In this document: positions 26,334 to 35,477 of the stretch, piece after piece | How the letters are laid out: every line of letters begins with the position of its first letter | How positions within the stretch are numbered: position 1 is the first letter of the stretch | NCBI GenBank assembly: GCA_021208885.1 | Contig: JAJOJF010000031.1 | Coordinates: 1-64,000 of the forward strand | Source: Burkholderiaceae bacterium | GTDB lineage: Bacteria > Pseudomonadota > Gammaproteobacteria > Burkholderiales > Burkholderiaceae_B | Direction of reading: 5' to 3' | Length of the DNA stretch: 64,000 nucleotides | Translations under genes and position numbers: made by a program | Notes under the pieces: generated by a model | What the model saw: the letters and a program-made list of their open reading frames with translations, nothing else | Told to the model about the DNA's origin: nothing | Database searches by the model: none

Positions 26334-27725
26334 TCAGTAAAGCAAGTCTGGCAACCAGGTTACCAGTACCGGGAAAATGAACAACAAGGCGATCGCAACA
26401 ATTTGGAGCGCCACAAATGGAACGGCACCCTTGTAGATCTGTCCTGTCGTGACAGTTGGTGGCGCCACGCCACGCAAGTAAAACAGCGAGAACCCGAACG
26501 GGGGCGTCAGGAAGCTGGTTTGCAGGTTTACACCCACCATGACGCCAAGCCAAATTGGATCAAGCCCCAGCATCAGCAGGATTGGTGCCGTAATCGGGAT
26601 CACGATAAAGATGATTTCGAAGGTGTCGAGGATAAAACCGAGCACAAACATGATCAGCATCACCACGATCATGGCGCCAATTGCGCCGCCCGGCAGGTTC
26701 GACAGGAATTCGTGAACCAGGTTGTCACCACCCATTTGGCGAAACACGATCGAGAACACGGATGCGCCAAAAATGATGATAAAGATCATCGAGGTAATCG
26801 TGGCGGTAGACACCGCTGCATCTTTCAAGACTGTCAATGTAAGCTTGCGCCGAGTGGCAGCCAGTGCCATGGCACCCACCGCACCGACTGAAGCAGCCTC
26901 AGTTGGTGTGGCAACGCCCCCTAGGATTGAACCAAGCACTGCCACGATCAGTAGCAACGGTGGCAAAAGAGCGGTCAATATTTCTTTGGCCAGAGAGGGT
27001 CCGTCTTCTTCCCTGACAAAAGGGGTCGCAGGACAGGATTCAGGCGAAGTGATAGCTTTGAAGATCATCCACAGCAGATACAAACCTACCAGTAACAATC
27101 CGGGCAAGAAAGCACCCGCAAATAGGTCACCCACAGAAACCGGGTCAGGTGCGAAATTACCCTTTGACATCTGCACTTGAGCATTGATGCCGGCCAGCAT
27201 GTCAGCCATAAAAATCAGTACTGTCGATGGCGGAATGATTTGCCCGAGGGTGCCCGATGCACAGATAACACCGGTGGCAAGTTTGGGGTCGTAGCCCGCA
27301 CGCAGCATTGCCGGCAGTGAAATCAAGCCCATCGTCACCACGGTGGCACCAACAACCCCCGTGGACGCAGCCAGCAACGCACCTACAATAATGACTGAGA
27401 TACCAAGGCCGCCGCGCAAATTGCCAAACAGCTTGCTCATGGTCATGAGCAATTGCTCAGCAATGCGCGATCGCTCAAGCATCACACCCATGAAAATAAA
27501 CAGCGGCACAGCGACCAATACTTCATTGGTCATGAAGCCGATGTAGCGGCCAGCTAGCGCAGAAAAGTTAGTGAAATCGAATACACCGAGGTGGTAGCCG
27601 ATCAAGGCAAAGATCAACGATGTGCCAGCCAACGTGAATGCGACGGGGAAGCCCAGCATTAAAAAACCAATCACCCCAAAAAACATGAGGCCGGAAAGAA
27701 TTTCTCCGATCAGAATGGGATCCAT
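26334..27725 (-). CDS. TRAP transporter large permease subunit (DctM)
   Basis: A 463-residue membrane protein with at least twelve hydrophobic segments and DctM family motifs: GFPVAFTLAGTSLIFALIG, PLFIFMGVMLERSRIAEQLL, GTLGQIIPPSTVLIF and GLDPIWLGVMVGVNLQTSFLTPPFG (partial). It carries the ion-coupled transport step. It follows dctQ by three bases. It probably serves the TakP-like protein at 25134-26234, which is encoded on the other strand. Confidence 0.92.
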   Translation of the reverse strand: MDPILIGEILSGLMFFGVIGFLMLGFPVAFTLAGTSLIFALIGYHLGVFDFTNFSALAGRYIGFMTNEVLVAVPLFIFMGVMLERSRIAEQLLMTMSKLFGNLRGGLGISVIIVGALLAASTGVVGATVVTMGLISLPAMLRAGYDPKLATGVICASGTLGQIIPPSTVLIFMADMLAGINAQVQMSKGNFAPDPVSVGDLFAGAFLPGLLLVGLYLLWMIFKAITSPESCPATPFVREEDGPSLAKEILTALLPPLLLIVAVLGSILGGVATPTEAASVGAVGAMALAATRRKLTLTVLKDAAVSTATITSMIFIIIFGASVFSIVFRQMGGDNLVHEFLSNLPGGAIGAMIVVMLIMFVLGFILDTFEIIFIVIPITAPILLMLGLDPIWLGVMVGVNLQTSFLTPPFGFSLFYLRGVAPPTVTTGQIYKGAVPFVALQIVAIALLFIFPVLVTWLPDLLY

Positions 27726-27728
27726 GGG

Positions 27729-28298
27729 TTATTCCTTAATGGTGCTATCACCGTGGGCGCTGTAGGCAAAGTCAGCTGGAATTAGGTCCTCGCGCTTGCC
27801 AAGCACAAGCAATGAGCGAATAGCCATTGCCAACCCTTGAAGTGCGACCAGGACTGCGAACACGATAATGAAACTTTTCAAGATGTAAAGACCAGGCATG
27901 CCGCCGATATTGGCTGAGTTCTCAAGCAATCTCCAGGAACGCTGCACAAATGGCATGCCGTAGTAGTAAACCACCCACATAAATGGCATTAAGAACACGC
28001 AAACACCAATCAAGTCTGCAATGGCCTTGAATCGCGTCGATGCAGGGCGATAAAAAATATCCACACGAACGTGATCGCCGCGAAACAGTGCGAATGCAGC
28101 TATGGCGGTGAACATAGCGCCGTTGAGCCAGACGTAAAGGTCTTGCGCCCACAGTTGCGTGCTGCCAAGCACGTAGCGCTCAAACACCACCCAGAAGCAC
28201 ACCAACACAATGCCAAGCGACAGCCATGAAAAAACCTTGCCAATGACCTTGTTGATGCCATTTATCAGCCGCATCAATGCAGCGAGCGTTGTCAGCAT
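27729..28298 (-). CDS. TRAP transporter small permease subunit (DctQ)
   Basis: A protein of about 189 residues with four predicted membrane helices, the DctQ topology. WLSLGIVLVCFWVVFERYV and WLNGAMFTAIAAFALFRGDHVRVDIFY match the family. The ATG at 28298 has GGAGAT at good spacing upstream, so I prefer it to an earlier start. It pairs with the DctM gene 3 bases downstream. Confidence 0.88.
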   Translation of the reverse strand: MLTTLAALMRLINGINKVIGKVFSWLSLGIVLVCFWVVFERYVLGSTQLWAQDLYVWLNGAMFTAIAAFALFRGDHVRVDIFYRPASTRFKAIADLIGVCVFLMPFMWVVYYYGMPFVQRSWRLLENSANIGGMPGLYILKSFIIVFAVLVALQGLAMAIRSLLVLGKREDLIPADFAYSAHGDSTIKE

Positions 28299-28476
28299 TT
28301 TTATATCTCCAGCACAGCGCATCAGCCAACTGGCAATTACTGACCTGTTGCCGCCCAGATGGATACGCGCTGAAGAGTTTTGTCAGCAAAACCCCAGATT
28401 CTAATGCAACTGAACCGATATGTAGTTATTAATAGGATAGGCAGCTTACCTGCATAACGCTCAGTATTCTTTTGCT

Positions 28477-29337
28477 TTAGCGCGACAACGCCTCGAAATC
28501 AGCAGCATAAGTTAAAAGCCTTTCTTGCAAATGGCGACGTTGCTCATTAGTCATGCTGTTCAGCATGTTGGCCGTTAATTCTGCGATCGACAGCAACCGA
28601 GCCTCACGCTCAACCTGCAGGTCTGTCACCCGATAGCGCGACAGGCTTTGGAAATAATCGTGCAATTCGACTGCTGCGACTTCGGCAGTCGGCAAGTCTT
28701 TTGCGTCGGCAAGCAGCTGCAAAAGCGCCTTCTGACGCTCGATTCGTTCTTGGCCCCAGAGTTGAGCTCGGCTCGGTTGTGTCGCTAGCCATCGAGACAA
28801 GATCTGTCGCTGCTCTTTGGTCAGTGATCCGAGCCAGTCCTCATAGCGTTCGCCAAATCGCTCAAGCCGCTCGCGCGAGGCCGACTCAGGGTTGTCGAGA
28901 TTTTCTTTGGCGTACTCGGCATTGGACTTATCAAATGTAGCCTGCAGCCGCTCGCGTTGGCGCTCGGTCAGTGTGAGCACCAGAGGAGCCAGCCGATAGG
29001 CTGAGCGCTCAGCAACCGTCAGCAGCGCTTGTTCGAATTGTTGTTGTTTCTCCAGCAGTTCAGTTGCCGTGAAAACGCGTGGCTCATCTAGCTTGGCAGC
29101 CCACTGGCGCAAGGTCTGTGCATAGACCGGCAGCTCATCCTGGCGATGCCATGCGTGGAAACTTTTAAGTTCCTGAGCCAAAAGCACCTCTTGCTCGTCA
29201 TTAAGATCCAGATAACTGTCCATCTGATACTGCAACAGCAGTGGCGCGTTGTTATAGGCGAGCTGAACCGAGCTGCAGGCAGCTATAAGCACGACGGACC
29301 CCAACGCGGCAAGCCGCAGTAACAAGCGTAATTGCAT
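28477..29337 (-). CDS. DUF6279-family lipoprotein
   Basis: A 286-residue lipoprotein with signal LAALGSVVLIAACSS (lipobox cysteine at about 21), then SVQLAYNNAPLLLQYQMDSYLDL, the DUF6279 opening. The rest is highly helical and rich in Glu, Gln and Arg, with repeated LT-x-EQR-like segments. Its function is unknown. A periplasm-facing, probably outer-membrane location is inferred. It stands alone between the TRAP genes and the vWA operon. Confidence 0.82.
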   Translation of the reverse strand: MQLRLLLRLAALGSVVLIAACSSVQLAYNNAPLLLQYQMDSYLDLNDEQEVLLAQELKSFHAWHRQDELPVYAQTLRQWAAKLDEPRVFTATELLEKQQQFEQALLTVAERSAYRLAPLVLTLTERQRERLQATFDKSNAEYAKENLDNPESASRERLERFGERYEDWLGSLTKEQRQILSRWLATQPSRAQLWGQERIERQKALLQLLADAKDLPTAEVAAVELHDYFQSLSRYRVTDLQVEREARLLSIAELTANMLNSMTNEQRRHLQERLLTYAADFEALSR

Positions 29338-29428
29338 TTTTGAGTAAGGGTTCTCGATTGATGTTTACCTTGACAGTGTACGCAACGACTAATGCGTGGG
29401 CATGCAAGCCGCATCCCGCAAAGTGGAT

Positions 29429-30448
29429 TTATAGAATCCGACCTTGTCGCCAGAGTTTGGTTCCCATGCCAGCGAGCAGCAGCAAAACGCCAGCGAGCAG
29501 CATCAGTGCACTGACTTCCATCGTCTGGCGTCGATCGAACGTTACGCTGGCCTCGATGGCCTCAAATATCTGTGACAGATCCGAACCCGAGGCTCCTTCG
29601 TAGTAGGAACCAAGCGTGATGTCAGCTATATCGGCGAGAACACCAGACTCTAGTTGCACTCGCTGAGATATGCCTTCGGCCTTGACCACGGCGCCCTCAC
29701 GCGTGCCGATACCGATCGTGTGGATACGCACACCAAACTGGGAGGCTAGCTCAGCCATTTGCATAATGTCTGGGCCCATGTTGGAGCCACCATCTGAAAT
29801 CAGTACCATCGCCTGGGAACGATTGGACCCAGGTGGCTTGGTTACGTTAGGGTCTGGGCGCCAGCTCGGTTGGTTGTCGAGTGGGTCTTGGCGCATGGAG
29901 TCGTTCATGAGCGCCTGCACATCAATTCCGGCTGACGGCAACAATTCGGACAAGCCGATCAAGATGCCGCTGCCAAGTGCTGAGCCCGTCTGAATCGTGA
30001 TGGTGTCTAGCGCTTCGTTGATTGCCTCATGCTCAGTTGTTGATGGTTGAATCAAGGTGGCTGTGGCAGCCGTGGTAACTAGTCCAATTCGAGTGCCACC
30101 TGGCTGTGCTGCAATCATGTCTTTAAGCTTGGCTTTGGCTGCATCTAGCCGAGTCGGGTTGACATCGTCGGCGCTCATGCTGCCTGAGATGTCGAGTACC
30201 ACCATAAGCTGGTCGGCACGCGATGGCAAATTGATCTGGAGTTTGGGTCGAGCAATTGCTGCCAGCATGGCTGCCAGTCCAACGATGACAAGCATTCCGG
30301 CTAGGATGCTGCCTAAATTAGAGCGTTCGCCTCGTCGGGCAAACTGGTAAACGGCGATAGCAATCGGCACGATAGCGAGCAACCACAAAAGACTAGGCCA
30401 GACAAACTCAAGCCCTGGAAAATTTATCGATTGCACCCATTCACCCAT
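29429..30448 (-). CDS. vWA-domain membrane protein (BatA-like) of a MoxR-DUF58 operon
   Basis: A 339-residue protein with two N-terminal membrane helices, a von Willebrand A domain and a C-terminal helix. The metal-ion site DISGSMSADD begins at residue 86, and VLISDGGSNMGPD follows the central insert. An insertion of about 45 residues between the TGSALGSG and VLISDG strands is shared with the paralogue at 33435-34469. It overlaps DUF58 by 8 bases and is the last gene of the moxR operon. Such sets are thought to act as MoxR-driven chaperone or metal-insertion systems. Confidence 0.9.
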   Translation of the reverse strand: MGEWVQSINFPGLEFVWPSLLWLLAIVPIAIAVYQFARRGERSNLGSILAGMLVIVGLAAMLAAIARPKLQINLPSRADQLMVVLDISGSMSADDVNPTRLDAAKAKLKDMIAAQPGGTRIGLVTTAATATLIQPSTTEHEAINEALDTITIQTGSALGSGILIGLSELLPSAGIDVQALMNDSMRQDPLDNQPSWRPDPNVTKPPGSNRSQAMVLISDGGSNMGPDIMQMAELASQFGVRIHTIGIGTREGAVVKAEGISQRVQLESGVLADIADITLGSYYEGASGSDLSQIFEAIEASVTFDRRQTMEVSALMLLAGVLLLLAGMGTKLWRQGRIL

Positions 30449-31421
30449 GTCGCACGCCCCCAGCTGCTAGCCGCATCAGTTGTTGGCGCTGCCGCACAAA
30501 CCGTATCAAACCCTCATGCACCGCATCGTCAGTGCCAAGTTCAAGGCAATCTACGGCGCTTCGTGTGAATGTCTTGATGAGCCGTGCTTCATGATCAGCT
30601 GCTTGGCGGGCAAATCGTTCGCGAAAGCGTTTGTCACTGGTGTCGATAAATATTTGTTCGCCTGTTTCTGCATCGCGCATGGTCAACATGCCCATGTCTG
30701 GCAATCGCTGCTCTAGCGGGTCAACAAGGCGCACTGCCACCACATCGTGGCGGCTTGCGAGCATCATGAGGGACTTGTCCCAGCCCTGATCAGCGTAAAA
30801 ATCCGAAAGAATAAAAACAGTACTGCGTTGCTTGATGAGCCGAGCTGCGCGGGTGAATAACTTTGACAAGCTGGTCATCTGGTTGGTTGATTGTGTCGGT
30901 GCAGTCAAGACATGTTCGAGCACGTGCAACAAATGCGTTCGACCTGCACGCGCTGGCAGGATGTCAACATTGTCACGTCCACGGTCTACGATTGCACCTA
31001 CACGGTTTCCGTGTTGCTGCAAGAGATGCCCGAGCGTAGCTATCGCCTCAGCGGCCACTTGACGCTTGGTGACGCCGCTCGACCCAAAATCTACTGACGG
31101 CGACAAGTCAACCACAAACCAGGCAGCAAGCTCCCGGTCTTCCTCGTGCTGACGCACGTAAGGCGTTTGCATTCGGGCGGTAACGTTCCAGTCAATGTAG
31201 CGCACATCGTCTTGCGGCTCGTACTCGCGCAGGTCCGCGAGCATCATGCCTGACCCTCTAAAGAGCGTCCGGTAGTCACCTTGCAACAAGCCGTCCAAAC
31301 GGCGTGCGCTAGTCCATGTCACGCGCGCAAGAAGGGCACGCGCGTTGATTCCTGCGCCAGAGCTCGGCGCCTGATCGACCGGCTCGGCTTGAGCCTTAGA
31401 CGGTTTGAGCCACTTGAACAT
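30441..31421 (-). CDS. DUF58 protein
   Basis: A protein of about 326 residues with the DUF58 core: RGSGMMLADLREYEPQDDVRYIDWN, then TARMQTPYVRQHEEDRE and a vWA-like VVDLSPSVDFGS. It is the usual partner of MoxR ATPases. The ATG at 31421 makes it overlap moxR by 26 bases; a later start would shorten the overlap but cut into a conserved opening. Function unproven; a role in assembling or metallating a client complex is inferred from MoxR systems. Confidence 0.9.
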   Translation of the reverse strand: MFKWLKPSKAQAEPVDQAPSSGAGINARALLARVTWTSARRLDGLLQGDYRTLFRGSGMMLADLREYEPQDDVRYIDWNVTARMQTPYVRQHEEDRELAAWFVVDLSPSVDFGSSGVTKRQVAAEAIATLGHLLQQHGNRVGAIVDRGRDNVDILPARAGRTHLLHVLEHVLTAPTQSTNQMTSLSKLFTRAARLIKQRSTVFILSDFYADQGWDKSLMMLASRHDVVAVRLVDPLEQRLPDMGMLTMRDAETGEQIFIDTSDKRFRERFARQAADHEARLIKTFTRSAVDCLELGTDDAVHEGLIRFVRQRQQLMRLAAGGVRHG

Positions 31422-32439
31422 GGCGGTGCAGTGGTCGCTGAGGTGCGGCAACGGCTTTGAGCACGTCGGCGATGACGTCGTCAGCAGAGACGTTTTCTGC
31501 GAGTGCCTCGTATGACATCACCAGACGATGACGCATGACGTCGGGAGCGATGTCAATCAGGTCTTGCGGTGTGGTGTATGGCCGGCCTCGCAAAAACGCC
31601 AATGCTCGGGCACCTTCAACCAAGCTGATGCTGGCACGGGGGCTGGCACCAAACATGATGAAATGCGCAAGCTTGTCCAAACCCGCTTTAGCTGGGTTGC
31701 GCGTTGCATTGACTAAATCAACGGCGTACTGAACGATCGCAGAGTCAACAAATCCCTGACGGCAACGTTTTTGAATGTCGGCGAGTTGCTCAGTGCTCGC
31801 CCTTGCCGCAACGTTGATTGATTCACCGATGGCGCGCTGCACGATTACAAACTCTTCTTCTGGTTGCGGGTAGCCCACAAGCACCTTCATCATAAAGCGG
31901 TCGACCTGGGCTTCTGGCAACGGATATGTGCCTTCACTTTCGATGGGGTTTTGTGTGGCCATCACAACAAACGGATTTGGCAGTTTGTGGGTTTGGCCGG
32001 CAATCGTGACTTGTCGCTCTTGCATGACTTCAAGCAGTGCGCTTTGTACTTTGGCCGGCGCACGGTTGATCTCGTCAGCCAACAGCAGGTTGGCAAACAC
32101 GGGGCCGAGCTCAGTGCTGAATTCGCTGGTTTTTTGGTTATAGACGCGTGTGCCCACTAGATCAGCTGGCAGCAGATCCGGGGTGAATTGAATGCGTTTG
32201 AACGAGCCCTGCAGCACCTTGGCCAGCGTGTTGACAGTTAGAGTCTTGGCCAGACCAGGCACACCCTCGATCAGCAGGTGCCCACCCGAAAGCATCGCGA
32301 TCATGATGCGCTCCAGAAATGCGTCCTGTCCGACAACAACTTTTTTGACTTCGTAGAGAACACTTTCCATCAGCGCGGCGGATTGCGCCACGTCATTGAT
32401 AGGCGTGTCTTGTGCTTGCCAGATTTCTGGGTCGTTCAT
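31396..32439 (-). CDS. MoxR-family AAA+ ATPase
   Basis: A 347-residue AAA+ ATPase with Walker A GVPGLAKT (residues 59-66), Walker B LLLADE (118-123), and the MoxR-specific TGELGPVFAN-like, EINRAPAKVQSALLEVMQE and GTYPLPEAQVDRF motifs. MoxR proteins act as chaperones with vWA partners. It heads a three-gene overlapping set moxR-DUF58-vWA and starts 17 bases after the protease stop, on the same strand. The ATG at 32439 is preferred to a longer in-frame lead because it begins at the homologous position. Confidence 0.93.
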   Translation of the reverse strand: MNDPEIWQAQDTPINDVAQSAALMESVLYEVKKVVVGQDAFLERIMIAMLSGGHLLIEGVPGLAKTLTVNTLAKVLQGSFKRIQFTPDLLPADLVGTRVYNQKTSEFSTELGPVFANLLLADEINRAPAKVQSALLEVMQERQVTIAGQTHKLPNPFVVMATQNPIESEGTYPLPEAQVDRFMMKVLVGYPQPEEEFVIVQRAIGESINVAARASTEQLADIQKRCRQGFVDSAIVQYAVDLVNATRNPAKAGLDKLAHFIMFGASPRASISLVEGARALAFLRGRPYTTPQDLIDIAPDVMRHRLVMSYEALAENVSADDVIADVLKAVAAPQRPLHRHVQVAQTV

Positions 32440-32455
32440 CGGCTTTAACTCCCGT

Positions 32456-33325
32456 TTAGAAGGGGGGAATGCCCGCTGCATTCGCCGCGCTTTCCATGGT
32501 GATTGCAAACCCGATGCCGGCAAAGGCGCCATCAGGCGAAGGGTTTAAAAGTGCTGTGACCACGCCTAGCACCTCGCCAGCCTGGTTCACCAGAGGGCCG
32601 CCAGAGCTGCCGGGGTTTACCGCCGCGTCAAACTGAATCAGACCTTCCAGACGTTCGCCATTGGGGATTTGATATGACCGATTAAGCCCCGATACCACAC
32701 CAGCAGACACTGATGGACCCATCCCAAACGGGAAGCCGACTGCCACGACCATGTCACCAGGCATTAATTGCCCGCTTGGTGCCAGCACGGCAGGCTTTAG
32801 GTCGTCAGGAATGCGGGCTGGTGCCAAAACCGCCAGGTCACGTTCTGGCTGGGACGACGCCACCACGGCGGGGGACTCCAAACCGTCGGCAAATGTCACG
32901 ACAATTCGCTCAGACCCGGCCACCACGTGGTAGTTGGTCAGGATGCTTCCATCTTCCTTGATCACAAAACCCGCACCCTTGCCGGGTCCACTGATCAGGC
33001 CCGGCGGTGGCGGCTCGCCATCGAGCGTGCGGATTTTGACGATAGAGGGCCACACGATCGCGGCAGCCTGCGCTGGCTTGGATGGCAGCGTTTTAGTGGC
33101 CAAGGTCTCAAGCACAATCGCTTCGACTTTGCTCTCGGTCAGCGCAGGCGCAACCGGTGCTGACGGCGTTTGAAATGCCCAGACCAAAACTGCACCAGCC
33201 ATCGCCCCAAATACCATCAGTGAATATGGGTTTTTAAGGTAGGGCTTAACTGATTCAACGGTACGCTTCGGGGGGGGGTGGTATTTGGTCGTAGCCAGCC
33301 TGTGCCGGAGCGTTGCCCGTGGCAC
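32456..33325 (-). CDS. Membrane-anchored trypsin-like (S1C) serine protease, possibly frameshifted near its start
   Basis: A DegS-like protease with one N-terminal membrane helix (about residues 35-51) and the catalytic triad His133 (NYHVV), Asp163 (ERDLAVL) and Ser241 (GSSGGPL). No PDZ domain follows, unlike DegS or DegP. The open frame begins at a weak GTG (33325) with no ribosome site. A much better start, an ATG at 33371 after GAGGTCAGG, lies in another frame and joins this one if the 9-base C tract at 33278-33270 has eight C residues. It would then begin MKRATLYSRSTPKKDSATG. It may cleave envelope proteins; it runs into the moxR operon. Confidence 0.85.
   Translation of the reverse strand: MPRATLRHRLATTKYHPPPKRTVESVKPYLKNPYSLMVFGAMAGAVLVWAFQTPSAPVAPALTESKVEAIVLETLATKTLPSKPAQAAAIVWPSIVKIRTLDGEPPPPGLISGPGKGAGFVIKEDGSILTNYHVVAGSERIVVTFADGLESPAVVASSQPERDLAVLAPARIPDDLKPAVLAPSGQLMPGDMVVAVGFPFGMGPSVSAGVVSGLNRSYQIPNGERLEGLIQFDAAVNPGSSGGPLVNQAGEVLGVVTALLNPSPDGAFAGIGFAITMESAANAAGIPPF
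33270..33278. repeat. Nine-base homopolymer tract in the protease coding region
   Basis: Nine consecutive G residues on the plus strand (C on the coding strand). Read from the ATG at 33371 with nine C residues, the frame stops at a TGA just beyond. With eight, it continues into the whole protease. The tract is long enough to slip during replication or to be miscalled. Confidence 0.85.
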
Positions 33326-33434
33326 TGTCTTTTTTTGGGGTGCTGCGGCTGTATAGCGTGGCGCGTTTCATGGCCTGACCTCAATGCGGCGGACGGTGAT
33401 ACAGTTAGGTCATCTTAACGCCGACGGTACGTTT

Positions 33435-34469
33435 ATGCACTTTATTTGGCCGCAAGCTCTGTGGGGTCTTTTATTGGTGCCTGTTTTGGTGCTGGCCTAC
33501 CTTTGGCTACTTAATCGCAGGCGCCGTCAGGCATTTGGTTACTCGACCCTAATGATTGTGCGTCAGGCACTGTCGCCTGGCCAAGGCTGGCGACGCCATG
33601 TGCCACCGGTGTTGCTTCTTGCGGCTGTGATCGTCGGATTGGTGGGTGCCGCTCGTCCCACTGCCAAGATAGTCCTGCCGGCAGATTACATGACATTGGT
33701 ACTCGCAGTTGATGTGTCGCTAAGCATGGCTGCTGAAGACGTGCCGCCCAATCGCTTGAGGGCTGCTCAAGAAACGGTGAAGGACTTCATTAATCGCTTG
33801 CCCGATGACATCCGCGTGGGTCTGGTGACATTTGCTGGTACAGCACAGGTCGCTCAGCGAGTGACCGACGATCGTCAGGCGTTAATGGAGGCGGTTGAAC
33901 GGTTCAGGCTTCAGCGTGCCACGGCTACTGGCAGCGGCCTGTTAATGGCCTTGGCAACGCTCATGCCGGAGCTAGCATTTGATATCGAGCTCTTGATATA
34001 TGGTTTTGATGTGGAGCGGTTCCGAGGGGCACCGCCAGCTTTCGATGGTCGCCAGCCCGTGCCACCCGGCGCATTTGAGTCTGGCGCCATTATTTTGATT
34101 TCAGACGGGCGTCGCACGACGGGTCCTAACCCGATTGCAGCTGCGCAGCTAGCCGCGCAGTTAGGTGTAAGAGTCTACACCGTGGCCTTTGGTACGCCTG
34201 AAGGGTTTATTCCGGGCTTTGAAGGGCGCTCTTTTTATGCGGCGGTTGACGAGCGTACCCTGCAGGCCATCGCTATGATTACGGAAGGCGAATTTTTTAA
34301 AGCAGAGAATGCAGCCGAACTAAACAACATCTATCAGCAACTGTCCACTCAGTTCTCTCTTGAGCGCGAGCAAACGGAAGTTAGTGCCTTGTTTGCTGCA
34401 TTAAGCGCTTTGTTGGTGTTGCTCGCCGCTGGTTTGTCGCTGTACTGGTTCAGACGACGTGATACTTGA
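33435..34469 (+). CDS. vWA-domain membrane protein, paralogue of the 29429-30448 protein
   Basis: A 344-residue protein with an N-terminal helix (residues 8-26), a second helix (58-75), a vWA domain with DVSLSMAAED (93-102) and a C-terminal helix. IILISDGRRTTGP and VGLVTFAGTAQVAQ align with the other vWA protein, as does the insert after the TATGSG strand. The ATG at 33435 starts at the homologous position. Its gene is divergent from the protease-moxR set and tail-overlaps the YeeE/YedE gene by 69 bases. It probably belongs to the same MoxR system. Confidence 0.9.
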   Translation: MHFIWPQALWGLLLVPVLVLAYLWLLNRRRRQAFGYSTLMIVRQALSPGQGWRRHVPPVLLLAAVIVGLVGAARPTAKIVLPADYMTLVLAVDVSLSMAAEDVPPNRLRAAQETVKDFINRLPDDIRVGLVTFAGTAQVAQRVTDDRQALMEAVERFRLQRATATGSGLLMALATLMPELAFDIELLIYGFDVERFRGAPPAFDGRQPVPPGAFESGAIILISDGRRTTGPNPIAAAQLAAQLGVRVYTVAFGTPEGFIPGFEGRSFYAAVDERTLQAIAMITEGEFFKAENAAELNNIYQQLSTQFSLEREQTEVSALFAALSALLVLLAAGLSLYWFRRRDT

Positions 34470-35477
34470 TCGTTCCAAACGCAATGCTAACCAGCCGCCT
34501 GTGCAAATACCGGCAAACGACAACATAGACATGTATGACAGCGTCGACATGCCAGTGAGGCCTTGCCCGATCGAACATCCCAAGGCCAACGCACCACCAA
34601 CACCCATGCACGTGGCTCCTAATAAATAACGCGGCATGGCAGTTGTTTGATCGAATCCAGTGACCTTAAAGCTGCCTGTAACGCGTGCGGCCAAGAATGA
34701 ACCAAGCACAACGCCGATTACCACCAGAATTCCGAAATTCAAGGTCATGCCAGTGGCAATCATGGCGTATTGAATGGTTGAGCCAACCGGCGCCACAAAG
34801 GTGAGTGACACCAAGGGTGTGGGTTCGAATTCATCAAAGCCGATCCAGCCAGTGACGAGCCAGCCCGCCACGACCAATAGCCCGATAACAAAGCCCGCCA
34901 TCACATCAAGTCGTTGCCGCCAAAAACCCTTGTCTCTCGCAAGAAAAGCAAACAGCAAGCCGCCAAATATTGCAATAAAGCCCCATCGGTCGGTCTCGGA
35001 AGTGAACGTGGCGCTTTGCATAGTCACCATGGTTGAGTCAGTGATGCTGCTGCGCAACGGACCAAGCACACCGCTTAGCGTCGCAAAAGCAGCAATGCCC
35101 ATAACGAGCAAAACGACCAGACTGCGCAGATTGCCTTGACCCAGCAAGACCAAAGAACGTGCACCGCACCCACGAGCACGAATCATGCCGAACCCAAACA
35201 AAATACCGCCAACCGCAGTTAGCACCAATGACCCTTGCGTTATTGAGTAGATGCTTTGCGATAAATCTATCACACCCGTGGCGTCAAGCAGTTGCGAGCC
35301 GAGAATGGCCACCAGCATGGCTAGCGCAAAGGCACGCAACTTGTTACCGTTGCCGGAAGTCAGTTGCTGCCGCAGTGCGCTGTTCAAACAAAAGCCTGAG
35401 ATTTGACCCACCAAGCCATACGCCAGGCCGATTGCCAATGCCAGCCAAAGAACCCATTGCGATGCTGATAATTCCAT
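34401..35477 (-). CDS. YeeE/YedE-family sulfur (thiosulfate-type) permease
   Basis: A 358-residue polytopic membrane protein of the YeeE/YedE family (TsuA-like). Cys30 in QISGFCLNSALR, Cys104 in RARGCGARSLVL and the cysteine in ALGCSIGQGLTG occupy the positions of the conserved pore cysteines that pass thiosulfate in TsuA. The C-terminal 23 residues overlap the end of the vWA gene on the opposite strand. Together with the bigR-blh genes at 4557-6070 it suggests active sulfur metabolism; no sulfur-oxidation operon is seen in this window. Confidence 0.87.
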   Translation of the reverse strand: MELSASQWVLWLALAIGLAYGLVGQISGFCLNSALRQQLTSGNGNKLRAFALAMLVAILGSQLLDATGVIDLSQSIYSITQGSLVLTAVGGILFGFGMIRARGCGARSLVLLGQGNLRSLVVLLVMGIAAFATLSGVLGPLRSSITDSTMVTMQSATFTSETDRWGFIAIFGGLLFAFLARDKGFWRQRLDVMAGFVIGLLVVAGWLVTGWIGFDEFEPTPLVSLTFVAPVGSTIQYAMIATGMTLNFGILVVIGVVLGSFLAARVTGSFKVTGFDQTTAMPRYLLGATCMGVGGALALGCSIGQGLTGMSTLSYMSMLSFAGICTGGWLALRLERSSITSSEPVQRQTSGEQHQQSA

